Shown piece after piece: positions 46,238 through 57,625 of a stretch of DNA of 64,000 nucleotides; the first letter of the stretch is position 1, and each line of letters begins with the position of its first letter. A program made the position numbers and the translations under genes. Source of the stretch: CAVWSM01 sp963757805 (lineage in GTDB: Bacteria > Actinomycetota > Actinomycetes > Jiangellales > Jiangellaceae); contig CAVWSM010000025.1 in assembly GCA_963757805.1 (NCBI GenBank), forward strand, positions 367,220 through 431,219, read 5' to 3'. The notes below the pieces were generated by a model. The model made no database searches. It worked only from the letters and a program-made list of their open reading frames with translations, and was not told where the DNA came from.

Positions 46238-49175
46238 TCAGCCGTAGACCACGTCACGGACAGCACACAGGAACGTACGCCCGAAACGGTCGTTCGGCTC
46301 GAGCACCGCGCCCTCCGCCCATTCGTTCCATGCGTTGACGAAGACGATGCGTCGCTCTGGGTCGCGGGCTGAGACGGCTGATGCCGCCGATGCGAGCCAT
46401 CGGCGGAACGTGTACGGGTTCGACCCGTACCAGAGGTCGGACGCCCATTGCCGACGAGCCGTGTTGTCGAAGTTGACCATGACACCCGGGAAGGCATCGT
46501 CGGCCAGACTGAGCATGCGACGCTCGGCGTCCTCGACCATCGCCTCGTAGCTAAGGATGTTCCCGGTGAACCGGGGGTCGACATCGCAGGTCCTTGTGCG
46601 GCAGCCACGCCCACTTGAGGTTGTGCGGCGGAAAGCCCGAGTGTGCCATCGAGCCCGGCCTCCGCCGGCTCTTGTTGAGCCCGTCAAACTCCTGCGCGAC
46701 GTCGACGCTCAAGACCAACGAGGTCGCCAACGCCCGCCTCGCGGGCCCGCGTCGCGCCAATGCGCAATCACCGACTCGAAAGTCGGGGATCTGGGCGATC
46801 CGGTAGACAGCGAGCACCGGTCGACCATCGATCCGCATGTAACGTGGGTCCTTGAGGAACTCCATGACGTCATCGATGAAGGTCGTTGCTGGCACGCGCT
46901 CGTACTCCTGGCCGATGAGGATGTCGGACTGTCGGCCATCCCACCGTCGCGTCCAGTTCTCGTTGGCCCACATGATGCAGAAGGGCTTCTGCGTGTCGCT
47001 CGCCAGGAGCTTCTCGATCGGCATCGACATCAGCCGTTTGCCGGCGAACCAGTAGTAGTAGTACATGAAGCCCTCGACGCCGAAGGCGGAGGCCAGATCC
47101 ATCTGCGCCTGCCGCACGTCGTCGATGCGCAGGTCATAGAAGCCGAGGTCGCCCGGAAGCTTCGGTTGGTGATGGCCTTCGTAGACGGGATGGGCGGCAG
47201 TGACGTTGGTCCACTCGGTGAAGCCCCGTCCCCACCATCGGTCGTTGTCTGGGAAGGCGTGGAACTGCGGAAGGTAGAAGGGCAATGACCCGTACGCGGC
47301 GTCGCGCGCGGCGACTCGAGCAGGAAGCGCTGCCACGCCGCCGCGATCCTCCGGTGCGAGGGCTTGCGCTCTACCGTGACGGCAAGCCCGGCTTCGACGC
47401 TGAGCAGTGCCGATCGCTCGCTCGACGCCGTGTGCAGTCGTCGCGTCGACCTGCCCGTCCTCCGGCTCGAAGTCGTCCGGCGTCAGGTTCAGCGACCGCA
47501 AGCCCTGCAGGACGAAGCCGCGGATCCAGTACATGGAGCCGGCCGGGAACTGCAGCTGCTTCGGCGTCGAGGTCCAGCTCGATGCGACGAAGCAGCGACA
47601 CGGGTGATGGCCTCGTCGCCGCCCCAGTACTCGGGGCCGAGGATGCTGCCGTCCGCCGTCACGACACCGAGGTTCGGCGTCTCTGCGAAGGCGCTGAGGA
47701 TCTCCTCGACGTTGGCGCTGCGACCCGAGCAGCGCTGCGAGCAGGTCGCCCCGCCAGCGTCTCTCCGGTGCCGCTCGAGCGTCGTGTGCTGCTCGCGCCA
47801 GACGCTGCGCTTCGTGTGCACCTTGAGGACCAGCTCGTACGGATCGAGAAGGCCGGCGTTGACCAGACGAAACGAGCGGGAGTATGTCCCGACCATGATT
47901 CTCGACGTCGAGCACGACCAGCGATCGCAGCCGAGGGATGGCCGTGCCGTCGATGCGGATTGGCAGCTCCGTCGCGTTGGTGACCAGAAGATCGAACTCG
48001 ACCGGGATGCGCGCGAGCTGCTCGACGATCTCATGCAGCAGCTCGGGGTAGAAGACGTGCAGGACCACGGCGACACGGCCGGCTCGTTGAAGGGCAGGGC
48101 CGGATGGATCGCGCCAGGCGTCTGGGAAGCCGCTGCTCCGTCTGCCCCGCCTGCCGGGCCTGCCACGCGCGGAAGCGCCGCCGCGAACGGCTCATCGTCC
48201 AGGCGATCCTTGCCGGGATCTGCGACAGCGAGCGCCGCCTTGTAGCGCGACAGCCTCCGGCGGACGCCAGCGACTGTGATTCGCCTCATGAACTCTCGTA
48301 ATCCTTCTGCTCGTCCGTCACAGCCAGTCGGAGAGCTGGACTCCGTAGACGGCGTTGACTGCCTCGGCAACACGGTCTCCTCCTGGGGCGATCGATGGGT
48401 TGGCGGACAATCTCGCGCTTCACGAACGGGAAACCCCGCTCGGAGCAGCTGGTGCCAGCCTCGGATCACCGGGTTCTCGCCGAAGCTCGACGAACCGCTC
48501 GCGCGCGAAATGCTGCCTCCCAGACATACCCCTCCGTGGACAGCAGCCGACTCAGGCCGATCTCGTTGCGCCGGATGACCGCTTGCTTCGTGGGCTCTTG
48601 CCGGACGCCGCGAAAGAACTCGCGCAGCGCCGGCTCGTCGAGAACACCTCCGCGAAAGCCCAAGGAAGTAGCTCTGCAGGTGGTGGCTGAACTGTCGCGT
48701 GTCGGTGAGACCCCAGACGTCCGCGCCGGAGCGTCTCGAACTGGTCGAGCAGAGGGCTCGGATGCTCGCAAACGGTCCCACCATGCTGTCATTGGCGAGA
48801 ATCACCCGTTCGTAGCCGGCACATGAGCGCGAGGAACTCGAGGCCGACGGACCAGGACCCGAAGTCATAGCCAACGTTCGGCTTGCGCAAGACGACCGTG
48901 CCCGGTGGCATGCCGCCGCCCCAGTCGAGTGCCGCCGGTCACCTCAGCGGCGGACACGACGAGCACGCCATAGTCCGCCTCGCGGAGCTCACGGACCAGC
49001 GTGCGAAAGGAACTGCTGACGCGGCCGTCGACGCGAAGTGCGCGAGCAACAGCGACGACGGCTCGTGGGCGTGCAGGCTCGCAGACGTCGTCGGCGCCGG
49101 ACTCGACCGATGACCTTCCCTGCGACGAGATCCAGTGCCCTGCGGCGTTGCTCGCCGTTGGTTGAGCACCATCAT
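46238..49175 (-). CDS. RgpF (rhamnan synthesis F) plus WbsX/GH99-like fusion protein (many frameshifts)
   Basis: About 979 residues in two parts. The N-terminal part matches rhamnan synthesis F proteins: DYGVLVVSAAE, RKPNVGYDFGSW, YERVILANDSMVGPFASI, GLTDTRQFSHHLQSYFLG. The C-terminal part is a WbsX/GH99-like domain: PFYLPQFHAFPDNDRWWGRG, FTEWTNVTAAHPVYEGH, FMYYYYWFAGKRLM, CIMWANENWTRRWDG and FVNAWNEWAEGA. Both families occur in O-antigen or wall polysaccharide loci and are believed to act as glycosyltransferases or chain modifiers. The ATG at 49175 overlaps the upstream methyltransferase stop (ATGA). Breaks occur near 49050, 48720, 48450, 48080, 47860, 47600, 46690 and others. Confidence 0.8.
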
Positions 49176-50475
49176 CCACGAAATTGCCGCATGAGACGCA
49201 GCGGGCGCGTGATCCGCCAGGAAGTCGTCTTGCGCATCTGTCGGACTTGCTCCCAGCTCTCCAGCAGTTGGTTGCGTGTCCGGTCAAGATCCGTCGTCGA
49301 CTGAGTCAGCTCGTCCGCCCATGTCGGCCAGCTGACTCGCGTAACTGGGCTAGCTCCGCTCGCGCCAGTCTGAGCTCGTCGTGATCCTCGCGATGCCAGG
49401 CAGCGCTGGCACTCCTGCTGCATCGGTGGCCTGGTCAGGCCGTCGACCCGGGCACGCAGTTCGTCGCGCTCGCGAAGCGCGGCGTCGCGCGTCGCGAGCA
49501 GCTCGACCCCGAGGACCTCGCTGAAGCGTTCGGCAAACAGATACGACGAACTGCCCGAGATCTCGTTGAACGCGCGGAAGCGCCGCTTCTTGTCGAGGAC
49601 GATGACGCTGTCGTAGACGTGCATCCCGTCGACATGCGTCGCCCAGACGCTGTTCTGATCGATGCCTGCGTCGTATCGCGAGTGCATGTCATCAATGCGC
49701 TTCTTGGCCCACTCGATGAAGCTCTCCGGCTTGCCCAGGCCACCGCCGTAGTCCGCCCAGTACGACGTGTGACAGTCCTCGACCATGTAGACGCCACCGT
49801 CGTTGAGCAGCGGGAACAGCGTCTCGGCAGACACGATCTGCTGCGCCATGGTGTGTCCACCGTCATCGATGATGACGTCGAACGGGCCGTGGTCCTCGGC
49901 GACCTGCACGGAGGAACTCAGGATCCTCCTGATCGCCGAGCTCCACGCGATACCGGCCCAGCACCGCGTCTGCTGGGCCAAGGGGTCGACGTCGATGCCG
50001 ACGATCGCCGCCTTGTCCCCGAGGTACGCCTGCCACATGTCGAGCCCGCCGCCTCGGTAGACGCCGATCTCGAGCACGCGCACCGGCCTGGCCGCGGAAG
50101 CGCTCCAGGTGCCGGTGGTAGATCGGGAAGTAGTGAATCCACTTGTCGAGCACGGCACTTGACCGGTTCGCCAGGAAACGCGCGTAGAGCGGGTTCTCGG
50201 CCATCTCCGCCCAGTGCGGGCCGAGGTAGAACGCTGCCCGGTAGCACTCGTTGACCAGAGCCTTGGTCGGCGGACACGTCACGAAGGAGGTCACCGATGA
50301 GCCGCGCCTGGTCTTCTGGTCGTGGGTTGTCATTGATCGCGGCGTAGAGGTGCTGAGCGAAGTTCGTCCTCGTCCTCCAGGTTGGGCGTCGTCGCAATCA
50401 GGTTGAGCGCCCGGTCGGGGAAGCCCGTGCTCAGACGCGTGCAGCAGCGCGGTCGAGCTCCGCACCAGTGATCAT
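49172..50475 (-). CDS. Class I SAM methyltransferase, sugar O-methyltransferase-like (frameshifted)
   Basis: About 434 residues. An N-terminal helical part (FAQHLYAAINDNPRPEDQ, CYRAAFYLGPHWAEMAENP, YHRHLERF) precedes the SAM domain: VRVLEIGVYRGGGLDMWQAY, AIVGIDVDPLAQQ and FDVIIDDGGHTMAQQ, the last with the metal-binding Asp pair of the MycE/ElmM-type sugar O-methyltransferases. A coiled region and the tail TTSWRITRPLRLMRQFRG close it. The ATG at 50475 overlaps the wzt stop. It would methylate the nascent glycan, possibly at the non-reducing end before export, as known for Wzt-dependent systems; inferred. Confidence 0.78.
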
Positions 50476-51729
50476 CCAACTCGCCTCTCGTGAAAACGTG
50501 ACGTCCCCGCTGCGTCGGACAGCGACCAGGTTCCGAAGAACCGGACCAGCCCGGGCTCGTCCGATGCGGATCTGCCAGACGCGCACCCTCAGCTCGAACC
50601 CGCGGTCAACATAGTCGTACACGTGTCCTCGATCGACGATCGCCGCCGACACGAGATAGGTGCCTGGCTGAAGCGGCAGCCGCTCGAGGTGAAAGTCGAC
50701 CGCGCCCTCGCCGGCATCAAGTCGCAGGACCCGATCGTCCTGGCCGGAGTTCGGGCCAGCCGCGGTGACGCCCGACTCGTGGACGAAGCCCAGCCCGAAC
50801 ACGACGTTCTCAACTGGCCTCGTCGGCCTGGTAGCGCATGCGGACCGTGCAGGGCTCGCCGGGCACCAAGAAGGGTACGGCGCGTCCCGTCGCGGTCCGA
50901 GCCACTCGACGTCGGTGACTCGCACTTCGCCTGATCCGCGCCGACTCACGTGCGTCGACGGCATTCGGCTCCGCCTGGGCTCCGCCGGACTCGCGTGCGT
51001 TGACGTCGAGCAGGTAGTCGTCAGCGACGCCCCGGATGTCGCCAACGGAGCGAACCCGGCCGTGGTCGAGCCACGCGCCGTTGTCGCACAGGTCTGTCAC
51101 CAGTCCCATGCGCATGGGAGACGAGCACGATGGTCGTGCCCCGCTTGCGGAGGCCGTGCAGGTGGTCGAAGCACTTTCGCTGGAACTCCTCGTCTCCGAC
51201 CGCGATGATCTCGTCGACGATGAGGATCTCGGGATCGACGGTCACCGCGATCGAGAAGCCGAGCCGCACGTACATGCCGCTCGAGTAGACCTTGACCGGC
51301 GAGTCGATGAACTCGCCGATCCCGGCGAAGTCGACGATCCGGTCCATCGCCGCGTCGATCTGCTTGCGGGACATCCCGAGGATCGCGCCGTTGAGGTAGA
51401 TGTTCTCCCGGCCGGTGAGATCGCCGTGGAAGCCGGCGCCGAGCTCGAGCAACGCCGAGACCCGACCATCGGCGGTGACGGAGCCGCTCGTCGGCCGGTA
51501 GACGCCGGCCAGCATCTTCAGCAGCGTCGACTTCCCGGAGCCGTTGTGGCCGATCAGACCGAAGGTGGTGCCGCGCTCGACGTCGAAAGCTGACGTCGCG
51601 CAGCGCCCAGAACTCGTGGTAGCGATCGCCGCCTCCCGGACGAAGCGCTCCTTGAAGCGAGTTGCGCTTCTCGGTTTGCAGACGAAATCGCTTGGACAGA
51701 TCCGAGACCCGGATGGCGACGTCGCTCAT
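50472..51729 (-). CDS. wzt: Polysaccharide ABC exporter ATP-binding subunit Wzt (frameshifted)
   Basis: About 419 residues. The ATPase half contains GHNGSGKSTLLKMLAG (Walker A), VKVYSSGMYVRLGFSIA (signature), EILIVDEIIAVGDEEFQ (Walker B) and VLVSHA (switch), typical of the teichoic/O-antigen subfamily. The C-terminal half is a Wzt-type carbohydrate-binding beta domain (VPFLVPGEPCTVRMRYQA, FQAGTYLVSAAI-like segment) ending RFFGTWSLSDAAG. Shifts lie near 51585, 51115, 50935, 50815 and 50560. The ATG at 51729 overlaps the wzm stop. The extra carbohydrate-binding domain implies export of chains with a specific terminal modification. Confidence 0.87.
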
Positions 51730-52576
51730 AGCTCCTCACTCAGATCCTGGCCGCGTCGCGCGTAGGCCCACCGGGCAATCAGCACCATGGCGACGGCCCA
51801 ACCGGTGACGTAAGCCCATCTCAGCGGGTCGCCGGGGGTGAGGTCGTAGGTGAGGTCACGGAAGAGCTCGACGAACTGCGCCAGCGGGTTGGCTTCGATC
51901 AGCGCCCGTAGCGGGATGCCGCCGTAGGTCTCCGGGATGAAGTCCAGCGTGTAGATGATGGGAGTGGCGTAGAAGAGCAGCTGCAACAACACCGACACGA
52001 TGTGCGCGAGGTCGCGGAAGAACACATTGAAGATTCCCAGCGACACAGCCAGCCCTGCCGAGAACAAGAGACATGATGAGTGCCCAGAACGGCGTAAGCA
52101 GCCAGGTCCAGCTCACGTTGCCCAGCGCGAGCAAGGACGACGAGCAGCAGCCCGAACTCCACGAGCGACTGGATGGCGACCGCAACCAACGTGCCGAGGA
52201 TCGGCGCATAGGACGGGAAGTAGATCTTCTTCAGGAGGGTCCCGGTCGCAAGCAGGGAACCAATTCCGGCGTTAATGCTGTTGCTGAAGAAACCCCAGAC
52301 GGTAAGTCCGGCAAACAGCCACACCGGAAACAGACCATCGCGCCCGTTGCCGAAAGCGGGCGGTTCCATTCGAAAGATGACCGAGAAGACGACTGAATAG
52401 ATGAGCAGGCTGGCCAGCGGAACGACTAGGGACCAGCTCCACCCGAGCACCGTGCTCTTAAATCGCGCCTTGAGGTCTCGCTGCGCAAAATTCCAGATGA
52501 GGCTGCGATACTCGATGAGCGGCAGAGTGACACTTCTGCCGCCCGGGAGAGTCGACGGTCGGCTTTCAGTTACCAC
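51726..52576 (-). CDS. wzm: Polysaccharide ABC exporter permease Wzm (two frameshifts)
   Basis: A 283-residue ABC-2 permease with six helices. LIWNFAQRDLKARFKSTVLG then WSWSLVVPLASLLIYSVVF at the N-terminus and LLQLLFYATPIIYTLDFIP near the C-terminus are typical of Wzm/TagG proteins. Shifts near 52135 and 52065 affect the middle loop. It forms the channel through which Wzt drives a lipid-linked polysaccharide across the membrane. It is first in the five-gene operon wzm-wzt-methyltransferase-rgpF/wbsX-GT2; the GTG at 52576 is the start. Confidence 0.88.
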
Positions 52577-52815
52577 TGTGACACTCGCCTTGAGCAGATT
52601 GGGACCCGTCGCTGCCGACGATCGTCAGGAGCGACCTCGCGACGACGACCGTGCCGCTCGCGCCGCCGATGCGGGCCTCGTTTCATGGCAGCCGAGTCTA
52701 CGGTAGCGGTGGGCATGGTCGGACAAGTCGGGCGTCCGGCGGTCTGCCGTCCGCGTGCTCAGGGTGACGACCGTAACCCGCGGGCGGTCCGTCTAGGACA
52801 ACCTCACAGCGCTCC

Positions 52816-53769
52816 TCATGTCGACGGCCGCTCCAGCAGTGCATCAACAAGCCGGCTGACGGTCCCGTCGTCAACCGCTTCAAGGTTGTGGTTGGTCACG
52901 TGGGGCGTGCAGTTGGGCGAGAACCGGACTTCGACAGGAGGAGCCTCGGCATAGCGGAAGACCAGGGTGTACGCGATCATCTCCTCGCCTCGTGGATCAC
53001 AACCGCTCGATGTCGGACCGCTAGGCAAGGAATTTAGTGCGTCGACAAGTCGCTCAAAACCGGAAGTCATTGTGAGGTGGGTAACGGCGCTGAATCCGTC
53101 GCAGGTCTCGACAGACACCGAGATCGGGTGGCCCGGAATTATACGCGTTTCTTGGCCGAGTCGTCCGGCTGATCTGCTGCACGAATCCTGATCGGTTGTC
53201 GGCTGTTGAACCCAACGCCCCGCGTTGTACCAGGCGAGCGCACGTTAAGCCGACCAGTGACCCGAGAAGATTCCATTTGACGCGCTTCCGCGTCCGCATC
53301 CGTGGGGCGCAGCCACCCACATTGTGCCGGAGGAATAGCTGAGGTCCGATCAAGTACCAATCATTGTCGGTGGGACGGAGGGCTGCCGTGCAGGTTTGGG
53401 GGACGGGCGCCGCGGGGTGGTATCCACATGAGTTCCTCAGCCACCCGGTCGAGATCCCCTGCGAGCACCACGGACCCGCTGGCCCCCGAAGGGCTGCGTG
53501 GTTGGAGATAGGCACACACAACGAACTCTGGTGGGTGTCTCGTCCAGCACCAGGCGGTCGCTGCCGTCAACGCCCTGGGGCAATGAGGGCACCTGGGACG
53601 CCGAATCCGCGGCGAGGTTAACGCTCGAAGGGGCATTCCAGGATCGTGGGCGGATTACTTCTGGGTGCACTTGTCTCTGTCGTGCTCGAAACGGCGCGCT
53701 GTCATTCGGAACGGCGGGGGGCGTGAGCGTCAAGATCATTACCGCGCCAGCGCCGGCGACGCCGACCAC
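52816..53769 (-). CDS. Hypothetical secreted or anchored protein (many frameshifts)
   Basis: The N-terminus (MVGVAGAGAVMILTLTPPAV) resembles a short signal or anchor sequence. Pieces in different frames suggest a repeated fold of about 130 residues: SLPQGVDGSDRLVLDETPT and VVLAGDLDRVAEELMWIPP early, then WYLIGLSYSSGTMWVAAPHG, and a last piece in one clean frame (ETCDGFSAVTHLTMTSGFERL, then LVFRYAEAPPVEVRFSPNCT). I do not recognise a named family, and the single-gene reading is inference. It lies upstream of wzm on the same strand; 239 nt separate them. Confidence 0.45.
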
Positions 53770-53906
53770 TTAACGCGTCAACTTCGGTCTGGACGTCACA
53801 GTGACTCCCCTCACATCAACTGGGCATCGAAGAGACGCGTCACTCACACGATTGGTTCCTCGAAACGAACCACTTCGTGGACGAACCCTGCAACCTAGGG
53901 CGTCGG

Positions 53907-54975
53907 CTAGTAATCACTCCGCCGAAGTCGGCTGGCGAGTGCACGCAGCGGCCGGGTAAGCCTCCACGACGTCGACGCGTAAACCTCCGCCAGGCGGGCC
54001 TCCAGCGCGACCACGCGCGGATCGGCAGGCTGCGTGTCTGCATCGCCCGGCCTCGCGTCCCCCTGTGCATTGGTAGTGACGCTCATGAGCTCCTGCTCGA
54101 TCCGCTGTAGCAACTCGAGTCGATTGACCGGCTTGGGGTCATCGGACTTCGCCAGAGTGACGAAGAACTCGAACCCAGCCGTGTCAAACGAACCAATCTC
54201 TACCAGGGAATGAAAGCCAAGCTGGCGCAGATCGTGGATCAACAAAGAGAACGACGCGGGTGTGAACATCCATCGATGCACGTCGTGGTATTCGTCTTGC
54301 GCCACGCCGTCGGCAATAACTCGCTCGCCCTGCGCTATCTCGGGATCTTGCAGCTGGAGATCGCCGACATAGTCCGGCCACCAGGCAATCTGATCGCCGT
54401 TGACACACGCGTACGCCTGGTGATCCAGGAGCGGCACCCGGCGTATGAAAGCGTGTGGGTCGCAGGTGAGCGTCGACAACCGCGCCCAATGACGTGAGCG
54501 GCTTGAACCGGTCGAAACAGAAGCGCTTGTCGGGCACGACCAGTGATACGCGGCCCGTGGTCTTGATGAGGCGGTCGCAATCCTGCAGAAACGCGATGAG
54601 GTCGACGGAATGCTCGATAACGTGCGACGCGATCACGAAGTCGAACTGGCTGCCCCCTCCGACCGCGTCCACGAGGCTGCCGCCCTCCCAGATGTGGTCG
54701 ACTTCCTCGATGAGGCGGACCTTGTCCTCGGGGACGCCGTATGAGCGATACTTCGCGACGAGCACGTCCCTTGGAGCGTGATCGACGGTCTCGACTCTGG
54801 CCCCGGATTCCTTCGGCAGGAGCGGCGAGTAGGACGGTCCGATCTCCAGGCCTCGTCCGGACCGGTCGAGGTAGAACAGGGCCTTGTCCCGCCGGTCCAG
54901 CGGGCGGCTCGAGGGTGGCCGCGACTGGAGTGGGATCGATCCTTCGGGCGCGTCCGTGGAAGTCTGTTCGGCCAA
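53907..54975 (-). CDS. SAM-dependent methyltransferase (one frameshift)
   Basis: About 356 residues. GRGLEIGPSYSPLLPKESG is SAM motif I, FDFVIASHVIEHSVDLIAFL the motif with the conserved His-Glu, and GRVSLVVPDKRFCFDRFKP follows. A shift near 54440 leads to VLDHQAYACVNGDQ-type sequence (LLDHQAYACVNGDQIAWWPD), then VHRWMFTPASFSLLIHDL. The tail STSWRLTRPLRALASRLRR closely resembles that of the methyltransferase at 49172. The start appears to be a TTG at 54975, not strongly supported. It probably modifies the surface polysaccharide. Confidence 0.78.
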
Positions 54976-55235
54976 GGTCCGGTCCTCATGAGGGAAGGGG
55001 GAACGGCAAAATACACCGGCACGCTATCAGCCGAATGAGGCAGCTTCTGACACGCTGCGCTGACGCTTCACCCGCGCGGCTGCACCGGTCGCTGTTCACG
55101 AAGATCGAGTGCAAGTTCGCTGGCGCTAATCGCCTCGCGACGCGCCCGGAGGCAGCGTTCCTGTCGCGCCAGGTGCTCAGTTCGCGGTTAGCCTGGACGC
55201 TCCGGCCGATCGCTGTGCGACTCGAGGACAGAACC

Positions 55236-57087
55236 ATGCACCTACGCCGTATCCCCACAGTCGTTGCCTCTGCACTTGTCTGGGCCTTCGTCGCCGGCCT
55301 TCCGTCGGCCAGTGTCGCCGCCGCCCCGCCGCAGGTCGGCGCCGACGCCCGTCCAACCTTCGGTCGAGGAGCTTCGGATCTCCGGCGTCGACGCCGCCGC
55401 GCTCAGGGCCGATATGGACCGATTACAGGCGAAAGCTGGCCAAATGGGTGCGCACGCGCACCCGGCGGTTCGGCACTGGCAACGCCGGAGGTTCTGACCA
55501 AGCAGCTGGAGACGGCCTCCTTCGAGATGGTCGGCGTGGTCTGGGACGCAGGCGTCGACCCCTGCAGGCGGGGCCGTTCAGGTCCGCGTCCGCGAGCGCC
55601 AAGGGTGGACCGATTGGCAAGAGCTCGAGCTGGCAGACGGTGGCCCGGACCCACGGAGTCAAGAGGGGCAACAAGCGGCTGGCCGGGCCGCGACAGAGCC
55701 TCTCTTCGTCGATGACGCGAACGCGGTCCAGGTGCGCATGGACACCACGGATGGTGCTCAACCTCAGCAGGTCAAGGCTGTCCTGGTGGATCCGGGCGAC
55801 GCGGCGGCGGATGAGGATGCCGTTGCGCTGGCCGCGGCGAGTGCCCCGTCGAGCAGCGGAGAATCCGTGCTACCGCCGATCATTTCCCGCGCGGGATGGG
55901 GTGCGGACGAGAGCCTGCGCACTTGCGCGCCATCAACGAACTCCAGTGTCGACATGGCGTTCGTCCACCACACCGTCAACACGAACAACTACTCCGCCGG
56001 ACCAGGTCCCGGCCCTGATTCGCTCGATGTACGCGTACCACGTACAGGGACGAGGTTGGTGCGACATCGGCTACAACTTCCTCGTCGACCGCTTCGGGCG
56101 GATCTTCGAGGGTCGGGCCGGGGGCATCCGGCTAGGCGTCGTGGGTGCGCACACCCAGGGCTTCAACAGTCTGTCCGTGGGCGTTTCCATGATCGGCGAC
56201 TTCAGCAGCGTTACGCCGACCTCGCAGATGATGGCGTCTGTCGGCAGAGTCGTCGGCTGGAAGCTTGGGATGTACGAGCGCAACCCTCTCGGGCTCACGA
56301 CCGTCGTCTCCGGCGGCTCCAACAAGTTCCCAGCCGGAACGGTCGTACGGCTCAGCGTCGTCTCGGGCCATCGAGACGCGGCGCTGACCGCTTGCCCGGG
56401 TAACTCGGGATACGCGCATTTGCCCTTCATCAGAGAGCAGCCGCGCATTGGGCGAACATTGAAAATCACAGTCCATTCGGCCGTGTCGAATCCGTGAGCG
56501 AAGCCAATGGCGGAGTGCGTGTCAAGGGTTGGGCGATCGACCCAGACGTGACATCGCCGATCCAACTTGTGATCACTGTGGACGGCAGGGGCGCACCTTG
56601 TCACCGCGAACCGAAACCGCCCCGATCTAGGACAGGCATTTCCACGGTACGGAAGCGCCCACGGATTCGACATCTCGCTTCCGGCTAGCGTCGGCGGTCA
56701 TCGGGTATGTACGACCGCCGTCAACGTGAGCGCCGGGGCAAGCACACCCTTTGGTTGCGTAACAGCCGTCGTCTATAACCACAATCCTGTGGGCCACTTG
56801 GACTCAGCGGTCGCTGTACCCGGTGGCATTCGTGTGACAGGTTGGACGCTCGACCCGGACACCGCTTCGTCGATATACGGATGGATCGACGTCTCGGGCG
56901 CCGGTCAACCCGTACAGGCGAACCTCTCCCGCCCTGATGTGGGAGGGCATATCCCGGATACGGCGAGCGCCACGGGTTCTCGTTGACCATCGCCAAAGGT
57001 CCAGGCACCTACCGAGTCTGCGCGTATGGCGTCAACGTCGGATGGGGTGCCAGCGCTTCAATAGGTTGCTCCACCGTTCGGGTCTGA
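55236..57087 (+). CDS. N-acetylmuramoyl-L-alanine amidase (PGRP type) with C-terminal repeats (many frameshifts)
   Basis: About 617 residues. MHLRRIPTVVASALVWAFVA is a signal peptide. After a linker and a jelly-roll-like segment in shifted frames comes the amidase_2/PGRP domain: ISRAGWGADESLR, FVHHTVNTNNY with a zinc-binding His, GWCDIGYNFLVDRFGRIFEG, GVVGAHTQGFNSLSVGVSM and VSGHRDAALTACPG with the second His and Cys. Two copies of the GWAIDPD-type repeat end the protein. It cleaves the lactyl-amide bond between muramic acid and the stem peptide. The ATG at 55236 is the start; it is divergent from the methyltransferase at 53907. Confidence 0.85.
56474..57087 (+). repeat. Two tandem protein repeats (GWAIDPD type) in the amidase
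   Basis: Copy 1 about 56474-56770 (VKGWAIDPDVTSPIQLVITV, then AHGFDI, VCTTAVNVSAG, FGC) and copy 2 about 56788-57087 (GHLDSAVAVPGGIRVTGWTL, DPDTASSIYGWIDVSGAGQ, RPDV, VCAYGVNVGWG, IGC). They match the repeats of the SpoIID protein at 37651-38287 in order and spacing of landmarks. Confidence 0.75.
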
Positions 57088-57089
57088 TA

Positions 57090-57625
57090 CTAGGAATTTG
57101 CCGCCGCCTCGCCAATGAACCATGCGATTGCGTCAGCGGCGCCTGAGCTCGTCACCCTTGCCGACTGCCTGGGCGTTCAGGCCCGCCTGGATTCCTCCAT
57201 GAGCGTGCGCAGGGCATGGTCGGCGGACCCCCAGAATGCGAACGGCAAGTAGTCCCGCGTTTCGGCGCATCAGCGATGGACACTGTCGCCGACCGGTACC
57301 CCCGCCGGTATTTGCACGATCGAAAGAAGAGAGTCCAGGCCGTCTAGATGCTTTTAGAGGCACCGGCACACCGATAACCGGCAGCGGCGTGACCGAGGCG
57401 AGCATGCCCGGCAGATGGGCCGCCCCCGGCGCCAGCGATTATCACCCTCAGGCCACGCGCGTGCGCGGTCGCCCCGTATGTGATCGTTGCCTTCGGCATG
57501 CGGCGTGCGGAGACGACGTCGGCCTCGTTCGCAACACCGAACTCTTCGAGCACTTCGGCGGCCGCCTTCATGGTCGGCCAGTCCGAATCGGAGCCCATTA
57601 CGACGCTTACCACGGCCTCACTCAC
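57090..57625 (-). CDS. purE: 5-(carboxyamino)imidazole ribonucleotide mutase PurE (frameshifted)
   Basis: PurE moves the carboxyl group of N5-CAIR to give CAIR in purine synthesis, working after PurK. VVMGSDSDWPTMKAAAEVL is the phosphate/substrate loop, SARRMPKATITYG and VIIAGAGGAAHLPGMLA the rest of the active site, then TPLPVIGVPVPL. Shifts near 57430, 57350, 57290 and 57200 break the C-terminal half; the end FIGEAAANS with TAG is clear at 57090. The GTG at 57625 overlaps the YfhO stop (GTGA). A broken housekeeping gene here argues for sequencing error. Confidence 0.87.
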
